A stretch of 64,000 nucleotides of DNA from Huintestinicola sp050874005 (GTDB taxonomy: Bacteria > Bacillota > Clostridia > Oscillospirales > Ruminococcaceae). Both the position numbers and the translations under genes were made by a program. Positions within the stretch are counted from its first letter, which is position 1; each line of letters starts with the position of its first letter. This document shows, in pieces, positions 49,323 through 56,794 of the stretch. The notes under the pieces were generated by a model. The model had not been told where the DNA came from, made no database searches, and was given only the letters and a program-made list of their open reading frames with translations. The DNA is taken from contig NZ_JBNMJV010000009.1 of NCBI RefSeq assembly GCF_050874005.1, positions 22,485 through 86,484 on the forward strand. Reading direction: 5' to 3'.

Positions 49323-51164
49323 TTATGTCAGCGAGCGAATTGCTCTTACAAGTCTGTCAATGTCCTCGGGAGAATTATACAGCGCAAGAGTGGGGCGGAC
49401 AACTCCCTCAAGCCCGTAGGAACGCAGGATAGGCTGTGCGCAGTGATGTCCCGTTCTTACTGCGATGCCGTATTTGTCGAGGTGCTGTCCCACCGTTTCA
49501 TTGTCGTAGCCGTCAAGTACAAAGGACAGCGCACTTGATTTCTGAGAAGCCGTTCCGATAAGGTGCAGTCCCGGTATTTTTGCAAGCTCCTTCATTCCGT
49601 AGGAAACAAGCTCGTGTTCGTAGCGGCTTATCTCGGGCATACCGATTGAGTTAAGATATTCAAGTGCCGCTCCCAGTCCTACAGCGTCCGCAATGCTTGC
49701 GGTGCCTGCTTCAAACTTATTGGGCGCAGGATTGTATATCGTCCGCTCAAAGGTAACATCTGCTATCATATTTCCGCCGCCCTGATAGGGTCTTGCGGCT
49801 TCAAGCAGGTCCTTTTTGCCGTAGACAACACCAATTCCGGTAGGAGCGAATATCTTATGCCCCGAGAACACGAAGAAATCTGCGTCAAGAGCGGTCACAT
49901 TCACGGGGATATGTGCCACCGACTGCGCTCCGTCTATGAGTATCCTTACCCCGTGAGCGTGGGCAATGGAAATAAGCTCCGCAACGGGCGTAATTGTGCC
50001 CAGCACGTTTGAAACGTGGGTAGCAGATACGAATTTCGTCCGCTTGGTGAACAGTTTTTCGTATTCGGAAAGGATTATCTGTCCCGACTTGTCAACGGGA
50101 GCCACCTTTATGACCGCTCCCGTTTCCTGTGCGATAAGCTGCCAGGGAACAATGTTTGCGTGGTGTTCAAGGAGAGTTACGATTATCTCGTCACCCTCGT
50201 GAAGATACTGCTTCACATAAGCCTGCGCCACAAGATTTATGCCCTCGGTGGTTCCTCTTACAAATACAATATTGTTTTTGTCGGGCGCACCGATAAAATC
50301 GGCAACGGTCTGCCTTGCGCCCTCGTATGCATCTGTGGAGCGTGCGGCAAGGGTGTGTGCGCCTCGGTGAACATTGGAATTTTCGTGAGTATAGTACTCG
50401 GTAAGGCGGTCAATGACCTGCTTGGGACGCTGTGTAGTTGCGCCGTTATCAAGCCATACAAGGTCGTGACCGTTTATCTTTTCGCCCAGAATGGGGAAAT
50501 CACGACGTATCTGCTCAAGAGTTTTTGTGCCGATGATAATGGAATTATTTCCGCTCTGCCTGAAATTGCCGCTTTCTGCTGTATTCCCCTTTGTTTTGGG
50601 TGCATAACCGCTTTCCGATTGTGACTGCGATACCACAACGGGAGAATATCCCGTTGTTTTAGGCTGAACGGGAGCTTTTTCCTCCCTGTAAACACCGAAG
50701 CCGTCAAGCTCCGAAACTACAGTATCAAGGTCTTTTTCTTCAAGGGAATATTTCGGCTTGAAAAGCTCATTTCCCGACACCTGCGCCGCAGATGTTATAT
50801 CCGTGAAAGGAAGAGTATATGAAGCAGTTCCCACGGGAGTAAATCCGTCAAGGGGCGAAGTTTCGGGATAAAATTCATCTGCATTTACGTTCGATGCTTC
50901 GCCGAGGACTTCTTCCGCCGCCCTTGCGTAACCATCAAGACGGTTTATTTCGCTCTGAAAAGGAAAGGCTTCACGTTTGAAAAAGCTTTCCGATTTCTGC
51001 GCCGCCCTGTCAATGACAGATGTATCGCCCTGTGTCACAAGCTTTTCAATGCCGTCAGCACATTCGGTAGTGTTGTATTCAGGAAATAACCCGTTTGCTA
51101 TGGCTTCAAGCTCGCCTTCCGAAGGTAATTTGTTATCCAAAGGATAACGATCAATCGTAGTCAT
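49323..51164 (-). CDS. cysteine desulfurase with long N-terminal cargo extension
   Basis: The 613-residue protein is a SufS-type cysteine desulfurase (residues about 208-613) with the PLP Lys in FVFSGHKIFAPTG and the active Cys in RTGHHCAQP. Ahead of it is a 205-residue polar, low-complexity extension with LDGY/LDGF motifs at 76-79, 105-108 and 153-156. Desulfurases with such disordered extensions are the known cargo of Family 2A encapsulins, where the extension binds the shell interior. It removes sulfur from cysteine as a persulfide. ATG 51164 fits the ribosome site better than GTG 51173. It overlaps the encapsulin gene by 14 bp. Confidence 0.9.
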   Translation of the reverse strand: MTTIDRYPLDNKLPSEGELEAIANGLFPEYNTTECADGIEKLVTQGDTSVIDRAAQKSESFFKREAFPFQSEINRLDGYARAAEEVLGEASNVNADEFYPETSPLDGFTPVGTASYTLPFTDITSAAQVSGNELFKPKYSLEEKDLDTVVSELDGFGVYREEKAPVQPKTTGYSPVVVSQSQSESGYAPKTKGNTAESGNFRQSGNNSIIIGTKTLEQIRRDFPILGEKINGHDLVWLDNGATTQRPKQVIDRLTEYYTHENSNVHRGAHTLAARSTDAYEGARQTVADFIGAPDKNNIVFVRGTTEGINLVAQAYVKQYLHEGDEIIVTLLEHHANIVPWQLIAQETGAVIKVAPVDKSGQIILSEYEKLFTKRTKFVSATHVSNVLGTITPVAELISIAHAHGVRILIDGAQSVAHIPVNVTALDADFFVFSGHKIFAPTGIGVVYGKKDLLEAARPYQGGGNMIADVTFERTIYNPAPNKFEAGTASIADAVGLGAALEYLNSIGMPEISRYEHELVSYGMKELAKIPGLHLIGTASQKSSALSFVLDGYDNETVGQHLDKYGIAVRTGHHCAQPILRSYGLEGVVRPTLALYNSPEDIDRLVRAIRSLT

Positions 51165-52092
51165 AGTATTCACCTACTTCAACATCCTCCAAAACTGCGA
51201 TAGCGTCATCAGAAAGGATAGCCGCCGAGCAGTAAAGGCTGAGCAGGTAGGAAGCTACGCCCTTGTCATCAATTCCTCTGTATCTTACCGAAAGACCTCT
51301 GGACTGTTCGTTTTTGAGATTTGCCTGATACAGACCGATAACTCCTCTTTTTGCCTCGCCTGTGCGGATAAGGAGAATGTTGGTCTTGCCGCTCTTGCTC
51401 TTGGGATTTTTCAGACCGTCAACGAGAAGCTTGTCGGTGGGGATAATGGGGATACCCCTCCAGAGGATAAAGTTTCCGCCTGCGATATTTGCGGTTACGG
51501 GAGGTACTCCCCTCTTGGTGCATTCTCTCTCAAATGCGGCAATTGCTCTTGGATGAGCAAGGAAGAAGGAAGGCTCTTTCCATACCTTTGTGATAAGCTC
51601 GTCAAGGTCGTCGGGTGTGGGTGCGCCGTTTCTTGTCTGGATACGCTGGGAGTCGGGAACGTTTTTCAGCAGACCGTAATCATCGTTGTTGATAAGCTGG
51701 CTCTCCTGACGCTCTCTCAGGCTCTCGATAGCAAGATTAAGCTGCTCCTTCACCTGGTCGTAGGGTGAGCTGTAAACGTCCTCAATCTGAGTGTTGATGT
51801 TGATGATAGTGGAAATGGAGTTGAGACGGTACTCTCTTGGCTGCTCCTCATATTCAACATAACCCTGGGGAACGATGTCCGACTTCTTTGTTGCGCTGCA
51901 CAGAACGTCAAGGGGAGTTTCGCCCTCCTTGACTCTGTTCACACGGTAAATACCCGATTCAAGTCCCTTGAATTCAAGGAGCTTGGTTATCCACTTGGGT
52001 GTGAGTGCTCCGTACTGAGGTTTGGTTTTGGTGACGTCCGCTAAGTTGTACGCCGCCTTTGCGCCCAGTGCATTGATCTTTTCTTCTGCCAT
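51151..52092 (-). CDS. Family 2A encapsulin shell protein
   Basis: The 313-residue protein has the HK97-fold pattern of SrpI-like Family 2A encapsulins: N-terminal arm (ALGAKAAYNLADVTKTKPQ), the segment LLEFKGLESGIYRVNR, RQESQLINNDDYGLL, FILWRGIPIIPTDKL, and the C-terminal GVIGLYQANL. Homologues assemble into capsids of about 25 nm that enclose cysteine desulfurase and store sulfur. ATG 52092 follows GGAGG by 8 nt. The desulfurase gene starts within its 3' end, tying shell and cargo synthesis together. Identification rests on these motifs and on the cargo gene. Confidence 0.9.
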   Translation of the reverse strand: MAEEKINALGAKAAYNLADVTKTKPQYGALTPKWITKLLEFKGLESGIYRVNRVKEGETPLDVLCSATKKSDIVPQGYVEYEEQPREYRLNSISTIININTQIEDVYSSPYDQVKEQLNLAIESLRERQESQLINNDDYGLLKNVPDSQRIQTRNGAPTPDDLDELITKVWKEPSFFLAHPRAIAAFERECTKRGVPPVTANIAGGNFILWRGIPIIPTDKLLVDGLKNPKSKSGKTNILLIRTGEAKRGVIGLYQANLKNEQSRGLSVRYRGIDDKGVASYLLSLYCSAAILSDDAIAVLEDVEVGEYYDYD

Positions 52093-52187
52093 AATAGTTT
52101 CCTCCAAAAATAAAATTTATATCAATCGAACTGCGGCGGCGAAATTATTTTCGCCCATATCGGCTTGCCGCAATAAGAATCAATATC

Positions 52188-53645
52188 TTAGTATTGGGGC
52201 ATTGTGGGGTCAACCTCTCTTGCCCAGGAATTTATGCCGTCTTTCAGGTTGAACATTCTGCCCTTGTAGCCTGCTTCTCTGAGGGTATTTACCGCAAGTA
52301 TGCTGCGCTTGCCCTCCTTGCAGACAAACACCGTATCAACAGTTGGGTCAAGCTCATTCTGCCTGCGCTCAAGCTGACCTATGGGAATGACCTTTGCGTC
52401 AGGGAATTTGGTTATTGCACGTTCGTGGGGTTCTCTTACGTCAATAATGGTTATCTTTTCGCCCTCATCAAGTCGGCGTTTAAGCTCCTTGGCTTCTATG
52501 GCTTCAACGGGTGCTTCCTCCTCTTCCTGCTTATTTATGCCGCAGAAATCGGCGTAATCATACTCTTCAAGCTTTGTAATGGTCGGGTGCTCGCCGCAGA
52601 TGGGACAATTAGGGTCTTTATGTATTTTAAGCTCACGAAATCTCATTTTCCAGGCGTCAAAATTAAGGAGACGTCCCACAAGTGCTTCTCCGCCGCCGAC
52701 AATTAGCTTAATGACCTCGTTTGCCTGTATTGTGCCGATAATTCCGGGAAGTGCGCCCATAACTCCGCCTGTTGCGCAGGATGGAACAAGTCCCGCAGGA
52801 GGAGGCGAGGGATACATACATCTGTAGCAGGGACCTTCCTTTGCATAATACACCGAAGCCTGTCCCTCAAACTGATACATTGCTCCGAATACATCGGGCT
52901 TTCCGAGAAGCACGCAGGCATCGTTCACAAGATAGCGGCATTGATAATTGTCCGAAGCGTCTGCCACAACATCATATTCGGAGATTATATCGAGAGCATT
53001 TTCAGCAGTAAGCATATAGTTGTATGTTTCCACCTTCACAAGAGGATTTATCTGCTTTATGCTGTCCTTTGCGGAGGCTACCTTGGGTCTGCCGATGTCA
53101 CGGGTGCCGTGAATTACCTGCCGCTGGAGATTTGTCTCGTCCACCTCGTCAAAGTCGATAAGCCCCAGCTTTCCAACGCCTGCCGCCGCAAGATACTGTG
53201 CAAGAGGCGCACCCAGACCTCCCATTCCCACAATAAGGACCTTTGCGGCTTTCAGCTTTTTCTGTCCCTTAATTCCCACCTCCTGCAAAAGCAGGTGTCG
53301 GCTGTAGCGGAGAATTTCCTCGTTTGTGAGCTTTTCGCCCTTTGTATCGCCGAGAACGCTTGCTGTAGGTGCGCCGCCTGCGATTGCGGGAATCAGCATT
53401 ATTTCGTCACCCGTTTTTACGGGAGTGTCATTTCCCTGCAAAACCTTTATATTTTCCCCATTCACAAACACGTTGATGAACTGACGGAGGCTGCCGTTTT
53501 CATCAAAAAGTGCCTTCTTAGTTTCGGGATATTCGTCCGCAAGGGAGCGGATAACTTCTCCTGCGGTGCTGCCCTCCAGCTCAAGCTCGGAACGGTGATT
53601 AGTGAACGAGCGCAGGGTGGTTGGTATAAGTACGGTTATCGCCAT
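52188..53645 (-). CDS. fused sulfur carrier, E1-like adenylyltransferase and rhodanese (CysO-MoeZ-like)
   Basis: The 485-residue protein has three domains. Residues 1-91 are a ubiquitin-like sulfur carrier close to mycobacterial CysO (ITVLIPTTLRSFT, ending IPAIAGG). Residues about 105-345 are a ThiF/MoeB adenylyltransferase with VGMGGLGAPLAQYLAAAGV, and zinc Cys pairs in CYRC and CPIC. Residues about 385-480 are a rhodanese with the active loop VCKEGKRS. CysO is normally a free protein whose C-terminal Gly-Gly is adenylated and thiolated; here that Gly-Gly is internal, joined to the enzyme. MoeZ of mycobacteria has the same two last domains. Confidence 0.9.
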   Translation of the reverse strand: MAITVLIPTTLRSFTNHRSELELEGSTAGEVIRSLADEYPETKKALFDENGSLRQFINVFVNGENIKVLQGNDTPVKTGDEIMLIPAIAGGAPTASVLGDTKGEKLTNEEILRYSRHLLLQEVGIKGQKKLKAAKVLIVGMGGLGAPLAQYLAAAGVGKLGLIDFDEVDETNLQRQVIHGTRDIGRPKVASAKDSIKQINPLVKVETYNYMLTAENALDIISEYDVVADASDNYQCRYLVNDACVLLGKPDVFGAMYQFEGQASVYYAKEGPCYRCMYPSPPPAGLVPSCATGGVMGALPGIIGTIQANEVIKLIVGGGEALVGRLLNFDAWKMRFRELKIHKDPNCPICGEHPTITKLEEYDYADFCGINKQEEEEAPVEAIEAKELKRRLDEGEKITIIDVREPHERAITKFPDAKVIPIGQLERRQNELDPTVDTVFVCKEGKRSILAVNTLREAGYKGRMFNLKDGINSWAREVDPTMPQY

Positions 53646-53651
53646 AAAAAT

Positions 53652-54086
53652 TTACTCCTTATTGCATATTGTTATTTTTTCTTCCGAAAACTGCATATCC
53701 TCTGCCGTAAGCACAAAGCTTTTGGTTTTTACCGTTTTCCCTTTTACCACGGACATTATTATGTATGAATAAACAGGCAATGCGTGAGTGCGGTCAAATT
53801 CCGAAGGGAAAGCCTCGCAGTCGGGGTGGGAATGATAAAAGCCGATAATGTCAAGCTTTTTCTGTCTTGCGGTCAGTTCCGCTTTAAGCATTATTTCGGG
53901 GGTTATTTCAAAGCGGTGATATTTTTCCGATTTGTCATATCCGTTATCCGCAGTCTCGGCATATTCGGCAGTCTTATTGCCGCTTTCGTCAATACTTCCG
54001 AATATTATTCCGCAGCATTCCTCGGGATACCGCTCTGAACCGTCTGTCAGCATATGCTGTATGACATCTTTGGTAAGATATATCAA
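53652..54086 (-). CDS. JAMM/Mov34 metallopeptidase, Mec-like
   Basis: The 144-residue protein has the complete JAMM motif: Glu in YPEECCGIIFG and HSHPDCEAFPSEFD, fitting HxHx7Sx2D. In Mycobacterium tuberculosis the homologous Mec enzyme frees cysteine from the CysO-cysteine adduct. Here it may do the same and might also cut the carrier from its fusion partner. It lies 6 nt before the carrier fusion and 3 nt after the CysM-like gene. Confidence 0.9.
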   Translation of the reverse strand: MIYLTKDVIQHMLTDGSERYPEECCGIIFGSIDESGNKTAEYAETADNGYDKSEKYHRFEITPEIMLKAELTARQKKLDIIGFYHSHPDCEAFPSEFDRTHALPVYSYIIMSVVKGKTVKTKSFVLTAEDMQFSEEKITICNKE

Positions 54087-54089
54087 TTT

Positions 54090-54983
54090 CTACACCTCCC
54101 ATAGCGGATTTGAAAGATACCGCCCTCCCCCGTCGCAGAGAATTGTGACGATCACCGAACCCGGAGGAGCATTTTCCGCCGTTTTCAGCGCCGCAAGCAC
54201 ATTGGCTCCCGAGCTTATCCCCACGAACAGACCGTATTTTCGGGCAAGCAGCTTTGTCATTTCATAGGCTTCCTCGGTGGAAATATCAACTATCTCATCG
54301 GCAAGTGACTCGTCAAAAAAGCTTGACCTGACGTGTGCCGAGGGGTGCTTTATCCCCTCAATGCCGTGAAAGGGTGAATCGGGGCGCATAAGTACCGCTT
54401 TTATGCCGCTGTTATTTTCCTTCAGCCGTTTTACGCAGCCTGTAAATGTCCCTGCCGTACCCGTTCCCGATACAAAGTGGGTGATACTGCCGCCTGTCTG
54501 TGACAGAATTTCTTTTCCCGTACCGTTATAATGTGCAAGCCAGTTTTCATTGTTGCTGTACTGGTCGGGGTAGAAATATTTTTCGGGAGCTTCCGATATA
54601 ATGCGCTGCACTTCGTTATATGCACCGTCTATACCCTCGAGGGGCGATGTTTCGATAATATCAGCACCGTATGCTTTCATATAAGCCTTGCGCTCGGGTG
54701 ATACGTTGGCAGGTATACAGAGCCGCACCTTATATCCCAGCGCCGAGCCTATCATTGCGTAGGAAATTCCCGTGTTTCCGCTTGTAGCGTCGATAATGAT
54801 CTTGTCCTTTGTGAGCCTGCCGCTTTCGATGCCTTGCAGAAGCATTGCCTTTGCCGCCCTGTCTTTCACAGAGCCGCCTACATTCATAAATTCGGCTTTG
54901 GCAAAGAGCTTCACTCCGTTTTTCAAGCCGTCAAGGTCAAGGCTCAGCAGGGGCGTATTGCCTATGAGATCGAGAATTGTCAT
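54090..54983 (-). CDS. cysM: cysteine synthase, CysM-like
   Basis: The 297-residue PLP enzyme has IGNTPLL, the PLP Lys in GGSVKDRAA, TSGNTGIS and VSGTGTAGTFTG. It makes cysteine from O-acetylserine or O-phosphoserine. The adjacency of a CysO-like carrier and Mec-like peptidase suggests use of a thiocarboxylated carrier as sulfur donor, as for M. tuberculosis CysM. Its ribosome site AGGAGGGG lies directly after the terminator at 54996-55046. Confidence 0.9.
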   Translation of the reverse strand: MTILDLIGNTPLLSLDLDGLKNGVKLFAKAEFMNVGGSVKDRAAKAMLLQGIESGRLTKDKIIIDATSGNTGISYAMIGSALGYKVRLCIPANVSPERKAYMKAYGADIIETSPLEGIDGAYNEVQRIISEAPEKYFYPDQYSNNENWLAHYNGTGKEILSQTGGSITHFVSGTGTAGTFTGCVKRLKENNSGIKAVLMRPDSPFHGIEGIKHPSAHVRSSFFDESLADEIVDISTEEAYEMTKLLARKYGLFVGISSGANVLAALKTAENAPPGSVIVTILCDGGGRYLSNPLWEV

Positions 54984-54995
54984 TTTGCCCCTCCT

Positions 54996-55046
54996 AAAAA
55001 AATAAGGAGGCTTTAAACGTAGTTCTGATCAACGTTTAAAACCTCC
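54996..55046 (-). terminator. strong terminator overlapping the end of yezD
   Basis: On the minus strand GGAGGTTTTAAACGT (last codons of yezD) pairs over 15 bp with ACGTTTAAAGCCTCC, and TTATTTTTTT follows. The yezD stop codon lies in the loop. The cysM ribosome site begins immediately downstream. Confidence 0.8.
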
Positions 55047-55220
55047 GGCGTTCCGGTCAGTTTTGCTGTTATTCAATTTCACCTTGAATTTCTCGGTACT
55101 TTCTATGGAAACTATGCGTCCGTCCTGAACCATTATGGTTATGGAACCGAACTCCATATCCTGCAATGCCTTTTGGATTATTTCCACAGCCTCTGAAAAT
55201 TCTTCATTTTGTACAGACAT
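55029..55220 (-). CDS. yezD: YezD-family small protein
   Basis: The 63-residue protein matches the YezD (DUF2292) family: an N-terminal helix EAVEIIQKALQDMEFG, then GSITIMVQDGRIVSIESTEK. YezD is a small protein found in sulfur-regulated operons of Bacilli; its activity is unknown. ATG 55220 with GGTGG upstream is chosen; the frame upstream overlaps the attenuator hairpin. The last codons form the 5' arm of a terminator. Confidence 0.85.
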   Translation of the reverse strand: MSVQNEEFSEAVEIIQKALQDMEFGSITIMVQDGRIVSIESTEKFKVKLNNSKTDRNAGGFKR

Positions 55221-55240
55221 TTTGTCACCACCAATCAAAA

Positions 55241-55271
55241 AAGCTGCTTCATTATTAAAATGAAACAGCTT
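55241..55271 (-). terminator. attenuator terminator of the sulfur operon
   Basis: On the minus strand AAGCTGTTTCATT (55259-55271) pairs with AATGAAGCAGCTT (55241-55253), one wobble, then six T residues. AACAGCTT at 55287-55294 can pair with AAGCTGTT of the 5' arm as antiterminator; that same segment can be held in an upstream helix AAGCCGTTCGCAT/ATGCGAACAGCTT (55287-55331). Confidence 0.8.
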
Positions 55272-55350
55272 CAAAAAACATATTGCAAGCTGTTCGCATA
55301 TGCAGCAAAATAAAGCAAATGCGAACGGCTTAGGATAATCCTATACGAAT

Positions 55351-55395
55351 TCACATCTGCACTTTACACATACAACAGCAAAACTGCATTCTCAT
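55351..55395 (-). CDS. cysteine-rich leader peptide (attenuation)
   Basis: A 14-codon reading frame MRMQFCCCMCKVQM lies in the operon leader, about 50 nt after the predicted transcription start. GAAAGGG lies 8 nt before its ATG at 55395 (another in-frame ATG is at 55401). Four of 14 codons are Cys, three of them consecutive, and four are Met. It ends 20 nt before the first of a set of competing hairpins. The arrangement is that of amino-acid attenuation leaders: low charged tRNA-Cys would stall the ribosome and favour read-through. Confidence 0.75.
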   Translation of the reverse strand: MRMQFCCCMCKVQM

Positions 55396-55454
55396 AGTCA
55401 TTACCCTTTCTAATATATTTTTCAAAATCAGTATATTTTTTTGTTTGTGATTAT

Positions 55455-55483
55455 ATAATACACCCTAAATACTACTTTGTCAA
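55455..55483 (-). promoter_or_regulatory. sigma-A promoter of the encapsulin-sulfur operon
   Basis: Minus-strand TTGACA (55478-55483) and TATTAT (55455-55460) with a 17-nt spacer; start near 55448. Nothing else was seen in 55484-55639. Confidence 0.7.
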
Positions 55484-55639
55484 TAGGCTTAGTAGAATTT
55501 TGTCAAACTGCAATATATCAGTCTGTGTATTTATTCAAAAATATTACACAATTAACAAAACATACTATAATTCTACTATCTTTTTGGCATTTTAAAGCAT
55601 ACCTGCTTTATATGCAAATGAGGAAAATTTTTATCTATA

Positions 55640-56794
55640 TCATTTTTCCACAAAAGCTTTGAGTGAATGTTTCTTCAGCGCCGCCTCAAGCAATTCCGGA
55701 AGTCTTTCCGGGGGACAGGCAAAGCAGGGAATGTCAAGAGCCGCTGCCTTGTCAGCCATTGCCGCATCATACACAGGCTTTCCGCTGTCGGATATGGCAA
55801 GCAGTATCACCAGATTTACCCCCGACTCCTTAAGTTCCTCCAGCCTGCGGATAAGTCCGTTTCTGTTGCCGCCCTCCATAAGGTCGGTCACAAGAAACAT
55901 CGTGGTCTTTTCAGGCTCCTCGATAAGCTCAGAACAGTAAGCCACAGATTTTTCAATATCCGTACCGCCGCCAAGCTGTATTCCGTAAAGAAGCTCTACA
56001 GGGTCAGAGCAATGCTCGGTAAGGTCGGTCACATTCGTGTCAAATGCAACCACGTGCGTCCTGAGGGAATTCATACTTGCAAGTATACAGCCCATAACAG
56101 ATGAATATATAGCCGACTCCCCCATTGAGCCGCTCTGGTCAATATCAATTATAACTGTCCTTGAAGCGGAACGGGAGGATCTCTCGTAAAAATAAAATCT
56201 CTCCGGTAAGATCGTGTTAAGCTCAGTATTGAAATTTTTCAGATTTCGCCTTATGGTCAGCTTGTAGTCAAGCGCTGCCGCAGAGGGTATAGGTGAATGG
56301 GCTTTCCTGTTCAGGGCAGAGGTCACGGAGCGCTTTATATCGTCCGAAAGGCGGCGGTTAATATCCTCCACTATTTTTGCGATATATGCTCTTGCATTGT
56401 CCTTTGACTTCTGAGGTATCTGGTCTTTGAGCATCAGAAGAAGCGAAGCAGTATTTATATCCGGCTCAATGGAATCAAGCATTTCGGGTTCAAAAAGGAG
56501 CTGCTTCAAGCCTTTTCTTTCGATAGCGTCATTCTGTATCACCTTTATTTCCATAGGAGAAAAAAGGGTACGAAGATCACCCAGCCATTTTGTGAGCCTC
56601 GGTGAGGAGGGTCCTCTGCCTGCATTGCCCGAAAGCCCCGTGCCGTCATTGCCGTATATCTGGGAAAGTGCGCTGTCCATCAGCATTTCTTCCGCCGAAA
56701 GTGCTGCCGCTCCGCCCATACGGTACATCATCTTTTCGCTGTCTGCTCCAAGTATGAGCCGCCAGCGTTTAAGTATTTCCTTATTATCCATCAT
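55640..56794 (-). CDS. VWA-domain protein of MoxR operon
   Basis: The 384-residue protein has a helical N-terminal half and a C-terminal VWA domain with the MIDAS motif DIDQSGSMGES near residue 215 and LVTDLMEGG later. In MoxR operons the VWA protein is the metal-binding adaptor that works with the AAA+ ATPase. It overlaps DUF5682 by 4 bp (ATGA) and is the last gene of the operon. Confidence 0.88.
   Translation of the reverse strand: MMDNKEILKRWRLILGADSEKMMYRMGGAAALSAEEMLMDSALSQIYGNDGTGLSGNAGRGPSSPRLTKWLGDLRTLFSPMEIKVIQNDAIERKGLKQLLFEPEMLDSIEPDINTASLLLMLKDQIPQKSKDNARAYIAKIVEDINRRLSDDIKRSVTSALNRKAHSPIPSAAALDYKLTIRRNLKNFNTELNTILPERFYFYERSSRSASRTVIIDIDQSGSMGESAIYSSVMGCILASMNSLRTHVVAFDTNVTDLTEHCSDPVELLYGIQLGGGTDIEKSVAYCSELIEEPEKTTMFLVTDLMEGGNRNGLIRRLEELKESGVNLVILLAISDSGKPVYDAAMADKAAALDIPCFACPPERLPELLEAALKKHSLKAFVEK

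Noticed and set aside
55220..55450. Cys T-box or S-box riboswitch ahead of the sulfur operon
   Set aside because: No T-box sequence (AGGGUGGNACCGCG type) nor SAM aptamer motifs are present; the terminator is better explained by the leader peptide and competing helices.
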